Assembly: GCA_021232515.1 (NCBI GenBank) | Contig: JAJPOQ010000053.1 | Location: forward strand, 1 to 64,000 | Length of the DNA: 64,000 bases | Direction: 5' to 3' | From: Lentisphaeraceae bacterium | GTDB taxonomy: Bacteria; Verrucomicrobiota; Lentisphaeria; Lentisphaerales; Lentisphaeraceae | Part shown: in pieces, positions 34,494 through 42,255 of the stretch | Layout of the letters: each line of letters opens with the position of its first letter | Numbering within the stretch: position 1 is the first letter of the stretch | Made by a program: the position numbers and the translations under genes | The notes under the pieces: model-generated | What the model was told of the DNA's origin: nothing | Database searches by the model: none | Seen by the model: only the letters and a program-made list of their open reading frames with translations

Positions 34494-36353
34494 TTAATCA
34501 TCTGAGAACAACCTTTGCCTTGCTTCCGTAACACCAATAAACTTATCTTCATTTTTCTTAAAGTCTAAACTCGGTTTTTCCTCAACAAGATCTTTTACTT
34601 CTTCTAACCAGCCTTTGGCAACTAAATAGTAATGTAAATCGAACCAAAAAGTCTCATCTTGAGATTCCCCCCAAACTGACAATAAACCATAAAATTGGTT
34701 TGCTCGTAATTCTGAAAATTTAACAACAGAACCACCAGCTGTATCTTGATACTCAAAGCCTCTATTCGAGAGATCAACAATCTTAACCGTTTTCATACCC
34801 TCAACATTCTCACTGACATAGCGATAAAGCTTAAGCTTTTCTTCTTTCGATGATTCTCGAACAAAGCTAAATATACGTTGATTGTTTTGAATGAGGTCGA
34901 TATAAAATTCAATTAACTTCCTAGCATCCGCAGTTTTCAGCTCAGATTCAACAATAACTAATTGACGAACTTTAATCGAAAAATCATTTATATAATCTTC
35001 TATTGCTCGACTAACTATGTCTTCGGCTCTTCTAACTAGTTCTTGTTCTGTTTGTTTTAGCTTTTCTTCTTTTTGCCGATCTAGAGCTAGCTGTAGATCA
35101 TGTTTTTCCTCAAGCTTATCTAAATCATATAAGCGACTTATAAGTTTCGTCTTTTTATCTGATTCATGATAGCGCTCAATAGAAGTTGTGAGTAATTCTC
35201 TCGCACCCTGAAAATCAAACTCAATAAGGTCGAGATTCACCTTATTATTCAATTCAGTAAAGTCTTTCTTAAGTAAAACATCAAACTGATCTTCTAACCC
35301 TGCAAAAGAAGCACTACTCTCTTCTCTTAAAGAACCTTCAGTTAAGGATGCAGACTTTAATTTATAGTCTTTAAAATACCCTAAATATAAACGTCTCTCC
35401 AAATCTAGAAGCTTTTGCTCTTCGCCGAGTTGATTTTCACTTTCAATTGGCAACGGTTCCAAGGTACGACTTTCAGGTTCTATAAACAGCTCACCTTCTT
35501 TGTAAGCCATACTTAAAGCTTTTGTCTCTCCTTCCCAAGTAACCAAACGATCGGTATGTCTTTTATAAAGAGCTAAACTCACAAACAGTGAAATCGACAG
35601 TATCAGCAACAAAAAATGATCTTGCTTTTTAAATGGGTTTGCTTCTGATGTAAACAATCCTTCTAACTGTTCAGAGTAATTCTCGGGATCATTCTGAATG
35701 TTGAGTAAATAATCTAAAAGCTTTTTGTTTTCAAAATTTATATTCTCAACCCTGTAAGGATTCCCAATAAAAACTTTTAGCATAAATTTATTTTTAAAAT
35801 AGTTGATCTGCTTAGCCCAAGGAAGTTTAGGATTCAGATATTCGTAAATTACATTTACTTCCTCAAAGTCCTTAACCCACGGCCCACACCTCAACCCGTC
35901 GAGTATCAATTCATGACGGCTGTTCATTTGCATCATTAATACAAGTGGAGAAAAATTCTTCATACTTAAACTAGAAATTGAGTCTAAAAGTAAAGTTGAG
36001 TTTTTAAGCAACTCCATAGCACTTTCTTCTACGAAACCACCAGTACGCATCAAAGTCTTATAAACGGGTTCACTCTCGATAAATTCGCGGATAATAAATG
36101 TGTATGACTTTTTGGAAAAAATTTTAATTGTTGCTCGAGTAAATTTAGTACTTTTAAATTCTCTAAGAGACTTTAAGTACTTTGCAAGGTCTTCATCATT
36201 TGCAAAAGCCGGTCCATAAACCTCAGCTTCAAAATATGCATCCGCCTTTCTGACTTTATACCAAACACAGTTTTTTATCTTTCGAAGCTCTACAGCTCCT
36301 AAAAAACCATTTTGTCGCAAGTAATCGGTGGCTATATCATCTACAAAATACAA
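34494..36353 (-). CDS. Membrane pseudokinase-like protein with long helical tail
   Basis: 619 residues, no confident family. Residues 15-170 follow the order of a protein-kinase fold: WYKVRKADAYFEAEVYG (strands), a helix with KYLKSLREF, hinge-like YTFIIREFIESEPVYKTL, and HELILDGL where a kinase has DFG. No HRD-type catalytic loop or VAIK lysine is evident, so I call it a possible pseudokinase. A membrane span lies at about 246-262 (HFLLLILSISLFVSLALY). The remaining 350 residues are charged and largely helical or coiled coil, ending in a small domain with FYGLLSVWGESQDETFWFDLHYYLV. It leads an operon with the FHA-MoxR ATPase and the parvulin. Kinase resemblance needs a structure-based check. 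Confidence 0.6.
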   Translation of the reverse strand: MYFVDDIATDYLRQNGFLGAVELRKIKNCVWYKVRKADAYFEAEVYGPAFANDEDLAKYLKSLREFKSTKFTRATIKIFSKKSYTFIIREFIESEPVYKTLMRTGGFVEESAMELLKNSTLLLDSISSLSMKNFSPLVLMMQMNSRHELILDGLRCGPWVKDFEEVNVIYEYLNPKLPWAKQINYFKNKFMLKVFIGNPYRVENINFENKKLLDYLLNIQNDPENYSEQLEGLFTSEANPFKKQDHFLLLILSISLFVSLALYKRHTDRLVTWEGETKALSMAYKEGELFIEPESRTLEPLPIESENQLGEEQKLLDLERRLYLGYFKDYKLKSASLTEGSLREESSASFAGLEDQFDVLLKKDFTELNNKVNLDLIEFDFQGARELLTTSIERYHESDKKTKLISRLYDLDKLEEKHDLQLALDRQKEEKLKQTEQELVRRAEDIVSRAIEDYINDFSIKVRQLVIVESELKTADARKLIEFYIDLIQNNQRIFSFVRESSKEEKLKLYRYVSENVEGMKTVKIVDLSNRGFEYQDTAGGSVVKFSELRANQFYGLLSVWGESQDETFWFDLHYYLVAKGWLEEVKDLVEEKPSLDFKKNEDKFIGVTEARQRLFSDD

Positions 36354-36464
36354 AATTTACCTAATTTTAATACTTAAAGCATGAGAATTGGCTATTACTG
36401 GAGATTAATTTAAACTGTAAAGTAAAAAGTTCTCTCTGAATACGTTTAAACTTAAGGAGCCAAT

Positions 36465-37259
36465 GTGTTTAAAAAATTATCTTTATGCCTACTGATCTGC
36501 ATATCTCTTCTATCCCAATCGTGTACATCCGTAATGGACCCAGATGTTAAAGTCTTAAAAACTAGCTTAAAACAGCTTAAGCCAAGAGCTAAAATGAGAC
36601 CTGTCAGTGCCAAAGACATGAACTTGTATATCCGCTACAGAAATAGTTCTGGCTCTGAAATGGATATAAGAGACATGGTCGAATCTGAAGTTAAAAGATC
36701 TGGATATAAGCTTACGACAGACATAGATCAAGCAAACTACATCCTTATTGCAGACCTACGCTACGTTGGGCTAAAGTCTGAAAGCGGATATAGCGGGGCT
36801 ATTTTCGGAGCTATTCTTGGTGCTGTTGCAGGTGCTGTCATAGGTAATCAAGTTGGTGGTGGAACAACTGAGAAAGTCGTTGGTGGCGGACTTGGAGCCA
36901 TTCTTGGTGGAGCTGCAGGCAAAGCCGTAGATAACCGCAATAAAGTCATAACTGTTGACATGGTTGTAGATTTAAGCCTTGGTGAAAGAATCAAAGGCGG
37001 AGTTACAACTAAAAGAAACCAGAGTTCCAAACAATCAAAAAATCAATCAGCTAGAGCCACAACTGACAAAGGTTCCTTTGAAGCCGGACAATCATCCAAT
37101 AAGTATAGTGAATCCACTGAATTTGAACAAAAAGAAGATTTTTTCTACCACGAAAACCGTTTTATCGCTACAGCAAAAAAGCTAGAACTTACATATGAAG
37201 AAGCAAGTACCGCACTATCCTCTAAAATGGCTAGAGCTATAGCCGGAAGCTTACCATAA
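36465..37259 (+). CDS. traT: TraT-family outer-membrane lipoprotein
   Basis: 264 residues. Lipoprotein signal MFKKLSLCLLICISLLSQSC with the acylation Cys at 20. TraT features: VYIRYRN-type segment (LYIRYRNSSGSEMDIRDMVESEVKRSGYKLT), then the Gly/Ala-rich hydrophobic block GAIFGAILGAVAGAVIG...GGGLGAILGGAAG, and a late YEEASTALSSKMARAIAG. Plasmid TraT blocks mating and complement killing; chromosomal homologues are common and their role is unclear. An AAGGAG site and a strong terminator frame it as a single-gene unit. Confidence 0.85.
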   Translation: MFKKLSLCLLICISLLSQSCTSVMDPDVKVLKTSLKQLKPRAKMRPVSAKDMNLYIRYRNSSGSEMDIRDMVESEVKRSGYKLTTDIDQANYILIADLRYVGLKSESGYSGAIFGAILGAVAGAVIGNQVGGGTTEKVVGGGLGAILGGAAGKAVDNRNKVITVDMVVDLSLGERIKGGVTTKRNQSSKQSKNQSARATTDKGSFEAGQSSNKYSESTEFEQKEDFFYHENRFIATAKKLELTYEEASTALSSKMARAIAGSLP

Positions 37260-37269
37260 TTAACTTTTT

Positions 37270-37297
37270 GGAGCTCAAAGTGAGCTCCTCTTTTTCC
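37270..37297 (+). terminator. Rho-independent terminator after traT
   Basis: Perfect 8-bp stem GGAGCTCA/TGAGCTCC with an AAG loop, followed by TCTTTTT. Confidence 0.85.
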
Positions 37298-37323
37298 TTC
37301 TGACCATAATCACGACACTTTGT

Positions 37324-37339
37324 TGTGAATTCCATCACA
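37324..37339. promoter_or_regulatory. Perfect CRP-type palindrome
   Basis: TGTGA-ATTCCA-TCACA matches the core CRP/FNR-family consensus TGTGA-N6-TCACA at all ten positions. It lies about 190 bases upstream of the CheX-like gene start, in the traT-cheX spacer. Recognition by a local CRP homologue is inferred. Confidence 0.5.
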
Positions 37340-37531
37340 TACACTTTCCTCTTACAAATCCAATTAATCACCGCTCTACAACTCTGTACTTCAATTGTTC
37401 CTACATAACTAAGAACAACAGCTTTTTTCCATTTTTCTCCCTATTCACAACTAAAATCATCTCAGTATTGGCATGAATCATGAGCTCCTCTTGCTGAATG
37501 CAAATATTAATTGTCAATGGGAAAGTTTAGA

Positions 37532-38101
37532 ATGGAGAAAGAAGTTCTAACTAAAATGCTTGAAACGCTCTCTGAAAATTTAGAGTTGATGTTTCAAAAG
37601 AAAACAACTCCAACCACAGAGTTTAACGAGTGCAATCGACCTGATTTCAACGATGAATACATGGGGATGATCTCCCTTGCGAATCAATCAAATCAAGGCC
37701 AAATGATTATTAGTATGTCTAAGACTGCCGTCGAAGATATGCTTGCAGAAGTCATGCAACTCGTTTCAACTCCCGAAGAAGCACACGAGATGGTTAAGGC
37801 CTCTCTTGGAGAATTGTTAAATACAGTTTCTGGCGCTTTTGCACAAAATGAAGAGGTTTTAGCAAAATATGAATGCCTAGACTTAAGCACTCCAATGATA
37901 TGGGAAAAAGACGACTCCCCATATTTTTGCCGCACAGAAGGCATGAGTGGTCACCTCATTTACGAAAATGACAAAACAAATGTAAATGTCTTTTTAGCAA
38001 TAAATCCATACAAAGTTTTCGACGCAACACCTGCAGCGACTGATGACTCATCATCAGACTTCCTTGGTGATGATCTAGACGACTTACTTAGTGGACTATA
38101 A
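37532..38101 (+). CDS. CheX/CheC-like chemosensory protein
   Basis: About 189 residues. I prefer the ATG at 37532 because GGAAAG sits 7 bases before it; upstream in-frame starts at 37511 (TTG) and 37517 (ATG) lack a ribosome site. The central block MVKASLGELLNTVSGAFAQNEE carries the E-x2-N-x3-G pattern of the CheC/CheX/FliY family, which in CheX and CheC forms the CheY-phosphate phosphatase site. The C-terminus is Asp/Ser-rich (SSDFLGDDLDDLLSGL). It is homologous to the N-terminal domain of the kinase gene 21 bases downstream (shared ELLNT). It could dephosphorylate the CheY-like receiver in this operon. Confidence 0.7.
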   Translation: MEKEVLTKMLETLSENLELMFQKKTTPTTEFNECNRPDFNDEYMGMISLANQSNQGQMIISMSKTAVEDMLAEVMQLVSTPEEAHEMVKASLGELLNTVSGAFAQNEEVLAKYECLDLSTPMIWEKDDSPYFCRTEGMSGHLIYENDKTNVNVFLAINPYKVFDATPAATDDSSSDFLGDDLDDLLSGL

Positions 38102-38122
38102 GAAACGGATACTGGGCAGAAT

Positions 38123-40153
38123 ATGACTGATAAATACGCAGAACTTTATATAGATGTCACAGCATCTTGCATAGAAGCTATGTTTGGGATTCCCATGACA
38201 TTAGTAAACCCCGAGCAACGCTTCGAGAAAGCAAGTACATTTTTGCCAACTCAAGAACTTACAGTAAATATTCCATTCAGTGGTGCTATATCTGGCGACT
38301 ATTTCATGTGTCTAAATGAAGCAGAATGGTCGACCTACTTCGAGACTGCACTTGGTGATGGAAGCCTGGAAATGATCAACTCTTGCGTCAAAGAATTATT
38401 AAATACAATCGTTGGCGATGCCATCACAGTTATACAAGAAGATTTTCCAGACTTAACATTCTTAAGTCCCCGTATTTATCGTGGCAGCATAGACTATCCA
38501 GATACAATGACCATGAAATCCACCTTCACCGGTGAAGGATTTTCTGAGGTAAGCATTGCTCTTAGTCTAAATATGATGAAACAGGACATTGGCCTTAAAC
38601 TTGATGAAGTTTTTGAGGAAGTTGCTAAAGAAAAAGCAAAAGTTCTCAAAGCCGAAACAACTGTTAGATCAATTATGAATAATATCAAGCAAGGTATATT
38701 CAGTCTAGAAGCCGATGGAAGTATCTCACCTGGCTGCTCAAAAGAACTCACAACACTCTTCTGCAAAGAACTCGAAGACATAGAAGAAAAAAACTTTGAT
38801 AAAGTCTGCTTACCAGGTATTTGCAAAAACCGTCCTAATGAAATGGCCAAGTGGATAGAGTTTGTTTGCAGTGCTCCAGATGTGATGGACTGGGAAGACA
38901 TCGTTCACTTAGCCCCATTCCATGAAGTGAAATTTGAACACGAAGGTAAAGATCTTATCTATGACTTCACCTATCACAAACTTACTGTAGATGACTCAAC
39001 TTCTGTTATGGTTATTATTGAAGATATAACAGAGCAGAAACTGGCTGAAGAGAAACTCAAAAAAGCGCAAAGTGAGTATGAAAGTAATCTAGAGCTTTTG
39101 AATAATGTCATTAGCCTAAATAATTCTGAATTATTCTCATTCCTTCAAGAGTGTGACACTCTGCTAAGTGATGTAGATAAGATTTCTGAATCTAAGAATA
39201 TTGATTCCAACACGATCAACCACTTATTTCGCTCTATACACTCACTAAAAGGTGGTGCATCTACTTTGAACTTCAATGAACTTAGTGAAAGTGCTCACAA
39301 CGTAGAAAATTATCTTGAATTGTTAAGAAGCCAACAGGACGAAACTGAATCAGACCATGTGATAGATGAAATAAACTCCATCAAAGGAGAGCTAAATAAC
39401 ATCTACTCAATTGTGAATCGATTTAACATCCGAAAAAGCAGTGAAGATAAAAACGTTCAATTAATGATCAATGATAAGTCTTTGGAAAAAATCATTACTG
39501 AAGTCATGACACTAGAATTGGACAAGCCTATTTCTAAAATTCAAAGGGATAACATCCTAAGTAGTTTAACATCTCTTAAGACAGTTCCTTTATCCACTTG
39601 TGAACCAACTATCAAAAATATGGTTGATAAAATAAGTGAGAAGCTAGGCAAGAAGACTGCCATTGTCTTTGACAAAGAATATAGCCTTCCACATGACATT
39701 TTCCACAATTTAAGCAATCCGCTAATTCATATCATCAGAAACTCTTTAGACCACGGTATAGAGAGTCCTGAAGATAGACAAAAAGCAGGAAAGCAAGCTA
39801 TCGCCACTATCTCAATCACTGGTGAAGCAAACGATAATAACTACATCATCAAAGTTGCAGATGATGGACGCGGCCTACAATCCGACCTTATCAAACAAGT
39901 CGCAATTTCTAAAGGTTTAGTTCAAGCTGACGATATAGAAAATACAAATGTCACTGAACTGATTTTCCATCCTGGATTCTCAACGAAAGAAGAGGTAACA
40001 GAATTATCTGGGAGAGGAGTAGGTCTAGACACAGTCAAAACAACTCTAGAAGACCTGGGAGGGTCAATAAATATAGACAATAAAGGGGGAGTTGGAACGA
40101 CATTTGTCTTGACGATTCCTTGCCAAACTTCAAGCATAGGAGCACCGAAATGA
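38123..40153 (+). CDS. CheA-like HPt histidine kinase with CheX-like and PAS domains, no CheW domain
   Basis: 676 residues, soluble. Order: CheX-like domain (1-155; ELLNTIVGDA at 91-100), coiled linker, PAS-like domain (about 180-305, ending IIEDITEQKLAEEKL), HPt domain with phosphoacceptor His373 (HSLKGGASTL), dimer/linker helices (450-500), and a CheA-type ATPase: N540 in IIRNSLDHGIE, DDGRGL (580-585), SGRGVGLD (629-636). The protein stops right after the ATPase, so the CheW-like regulatory domain of CheA is absent and there is no P2 domain. It probably phosphorylates the receiver encoded next (ATGA overlap). Confidence 0.88.
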   Translation: MTDKYAELYIDVTASCIEAMFGIPMTLVNPEQRFEKASTFLPTQELTVNIPFSGAISGDYFMCLNEAEWSTYFETALGDGSLEMINSCVKELLNTIVGDAITVIQEDFPDLTFLSPRIYRGSIDYPDTMTMKSTFTGEGFSEVSIALSLNMMKQDIGLKLDEVFEEVAKEKAKVLKAETTVRSIMNNIKQGIFSLEADGSISPGCSKELTTLFCKELEDIEEKNFDKVCLPGICKNRPNEMAKWIEFVCSAPDVMDWEDIVHLAPFHEVKFEHEGKDLIYDFTYHKLTVDDSTSVMVIIEDITEQKLAEEKLKKAQSEYESNLELLNNVISLNNSELFSFLQECDTLLSDVDKISESKNIDSNTINHLFRSIHSLKGGASTLNFNELSESAHNVENYLELLRSQQDETESDHVIDEINSIKGELNNIYSIVNRFNIRKSSEDKNVQLMINDKSLEKIITEVMTLELDKPISKIQRDNILSSLTSLKTVPLSTCEPTIKNMVDKISEKLGKKTAIVFDKEYSLPHDIFHNLSNPLIHIIRNSLDHGIESPEDRQKAGKQAIATISITGEANDNNYIIKVADDGRGLQSDLIKQVAISKGLVQADDIENTNVTELIFHPGFSTKEEVTELSGRGVGLDTVKTTLEDLGGSINIDNKGGVGTTFVLTIPCQTSSIGAPK

Positions 40154-40530
40154 AAGTAGTAGTAATAGATGATTCGATGCTGGTTAGACTCCAGCTCAAA
40201 AAGTTCTTCGAGGAAGAAATGAAATATGAGGTCGCCGCGCTCGGAAACGACGGGAACGAAGCAGTGGCTCTCTACAATGAACATAAGCCCGACCTTATCA
40301 CTATTGACTTAACCATGCCTAACAAGGATGGATATGAGGCTCTCAAAGAGATAGTTGCCGCACATCCAGATGCGAGAATCCTTATTTGCAGTGCAATAAA
40401 AGACCCTGCAAAAGTTACACAGACTCTCGAGGCCGGTGCCAAAGGATACATCAAAAAACCTCTTCAACTGACTAATACAGAATATGTTGAGAGAATTAAA
40501 GATGATATCGAAGAAGCTTTAGAAGACTAA
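40150..40530 (+). CDS. CheY-like single-domain response regulator
   Basis: 126 residues from the ATG at 40150 (GGAG seven bases before; the longer frame would add 10 residues from the kinase gene). All receiver residues are present: D7-D8, phosphoacceptor D53 in LITIDLTMP, S81, and K103 in GYIKKPL. No output domain. The start overlaps the kinase stop (ATGA), so kinase and receiver are co-translated. Its target is unknown; no flagellar gene is in the window. Confidence 0.93.
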   Translation: MKVVVIDDSMLVRLQLKKFFEEEMKYEVAALGNDGNEAVALYNEHKPDLITIDLTMPNKDGYEALKEIVAAHPDARILICSAIKDPAKVTQTLEAGAKGYIKKPLQLTNTEYVERIKDDIEEALED

Positions 40531-40549
40531 TGAAAGAGGAGAAAAAACT

Positions 40550-41269
40550 ATGAACACTCCTATAAATAAGCGATTAAAGTGGGGGATACTTCTATTCTCA
40601 CTTTTATCGATAATTGGAGTACAAGCCGCTGAGAAGATGCAGGTTTATACCACATCTACGATTCCGGTTAAAGAAAGGGAAAAAGCACTCAAAAGTGATT
40701 CTTCTCTTCAAGGCACTGAAGTAACTGTCTTTGGTAAATTTAGTGAGTTTGCATCTTCACTTAAAAGTTCGAAACCAAAGTATTTAATTGTTCCTTCAGC
40801 TTTCGTCGAATACAACAAAGACTACAAAGCTGTTTATCAGTTCGCAAAGGGTGGGCAGACACACTTTAAATTTATTGTACTTTCGGCAAAAGACGAATGG
40901 AAAAAAGACAACCAAGCGAAAGGTAGCGTTGGTATTGTTGATGAACTTGGTCGTAAACAGACTAGTAGTTTCATCAAAGCGCAAGTTGGTAAATTCAAGC
41001 GTGTCAAAAGGGTTACAAAAACAGATGACCTCATGCCACTACTCGTTCTTGAAAATGCTAACTATATCATCATTCGACCTGAAAATTATGAAATCCTCAA
41101 AGCTAAGTTTACAGCAAAAACAAATCAAGTCGGTGAAAGCAAAAGCATCGGCCACCCTGTTATCTGCGTACTTAACGGTACATCAGATGCTGAAATTGAA
41201 AAACTTGGTAAGATGTCCCCTGCCACAATAAAGGGACTTGGATTTGACGAATTGAGGAAGGTACAATGA
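40550..41269 (+). CDS. Periplasmic protein of unknown ligand in the CheA-like locus
   Basis: 239 residues with a signal peptide (hydrophobic core about 11-24, cleavage near VQAA-EK). The mature part has alternating strands and helices (MQVYTTSTIP, KYLIVPSAFVEYN, GSVGIVDELGRKQ, NYIIIRPENYEI), compatible with a periplasmic substrate-binding fold of about one and a half lobes. I do not recognise a named family. AAAGAGGAG precedes the ATG. The stop overlaps the next periplasmic-protein gene (ATGA). It likely works with the downstream membrane kinase as a sensory input; this is from context. Confidence 0.65.
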   Translation: MNTPINKRLKWGILLFSLLSIIGVQAAEKMQVYTTSTIPVKEREKALKSDSSLQGTEVTVFGKFSEFASSLKSSKPKYLIVPSAFVEYNKDYKAVYQFAKGGQTHFKFIVLSAKDEWKKDNQAKGSVGIVDELGRKQTSSFIKAQVGKFKRVKRVTKTDDLMPLLVLENANYIIIRPENYEILKAKFTAKTNQVGESKSIGHPVICVLNGTSDAEIEKLGKMSPATIKGLGFDELRKVQ

Positions 41270-42255
41270 GGAGATTAAACATGATACAAAAATACACACT
41301 CGTATTATTCATGCTGTTAGCTCTTCAACTGAGCGTTTCAGCAGAAAAAATACTTATATTCCGCCAGGCTTCTGCCAACTTTGAAGAAGTTGCAAAATCT
41401 GTATCTGGTGAAATAGGCGAAGACTTTGATGTGGTCGATCACGTCTTAACTAAAGAATCAAAATACAAAGAATTCGCGGACAAGGTTAGAAAAGAAAAAC
41501 CAAGCCTTTTAGTTCTTCTAGATAACCAAGCTGTTGACTTTGCGAAAAAGTTCAATCAAGAAAAAGACGAGTATGCAAAAAACCTTAGAGGTGTTGCTGC
41601 TATGGGTCTTAACTTGAGAAAAGAATTGGAAGAGAATCCAAATATTTGCGGTATTGAGTACGAAGTACCTGCATATACGATGATTACTCAGTTCTGATAC
41701 TTTGTCACAAATGATATAAAGAATGTCTTGGTATTCTACAGAGAAAGCCAGCATGGCGAGATGATTAAGGTTGCTACTGAACAGCTTGCTAAAGAAGGCA
41801 TAAACATCAAAGCCATGAATGCAGAAGAGTACGGTACTACAAACAAAGAAGTAAACTTTTACCTTCAACGAAATGTACTTCGTGAAGTATACAAAAAGGA
41901 TACTGACCTCGTTTGGGTTATCTCTGACTCTGTTCTACTAAACAGCAACAACTTTGCCGAAGTTTGGGTAAGCGCTGCAAGAAGAAATAAGAAACCATTT
42001 ATCGCCGGAATCAAAGCATTCTCTGGTATCGATATGGGATTCTGCGTTTACTCTGCTGCACCAAATCATACCGACCTAGGTAATCAGATTGCAGAACAAG
42101 TATTTACCTTGATGGATGACGAAGAAATGAAGGCTGATGAAGTCGGCGTTGAGTACATCCTCTCAGTAATTAAAGGTGTCAACATGGATATCCTACCAAC
42201 ATATGGATTGGATGTTGATAAAGAAAAAATGGCTGATGTAAAGGTAAACGAATAA
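41266..42255 (+). pseudogene. TrpX/ABC_sub_bind-like periplasmic protein gene interrupted by an in-frame TGA
   Basis: A single reading frame runs through the whole interval except for one TGA at 41695-41697. The upstream part (143 codons) has a signal peptide (LVLFMLLALQLSVSAEK) and the first lobe (KILIFRQASANFEEVAKS, SLLVLLDNQAVDFAK, VPAYTMITQF). Beyond the TGA the same frame continues YFVTNDIKNVLVFYRESQHGE and the second lobe up to DVKVNE, as expected of TrpX/DUF534-type binding proteins. The downstream part could restart at a TTG at 41728 with poor ribosome-site support. The ATG at 41281 with AGGAG is an alternative start. Cause: nonsense mutation, recoding or sequence error. The final stop overlaps the kinase start (TAATG). 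Confidence 0.7.

Noticed and set aside
37470-37492. Possible sigma54 promoter (TTGGCATG...) before the CheX-like gene
   Set aside because: The -24 element is fair, but the required GC at -12 is GA at the correct spacing.
41695-41760. Selenocysteine insertion at the in-frame TGA
   Set aside because: The downstream sequence is AT-rich with no stable hairpin at SECIS distance, and the residue is not at a known catalytic site.
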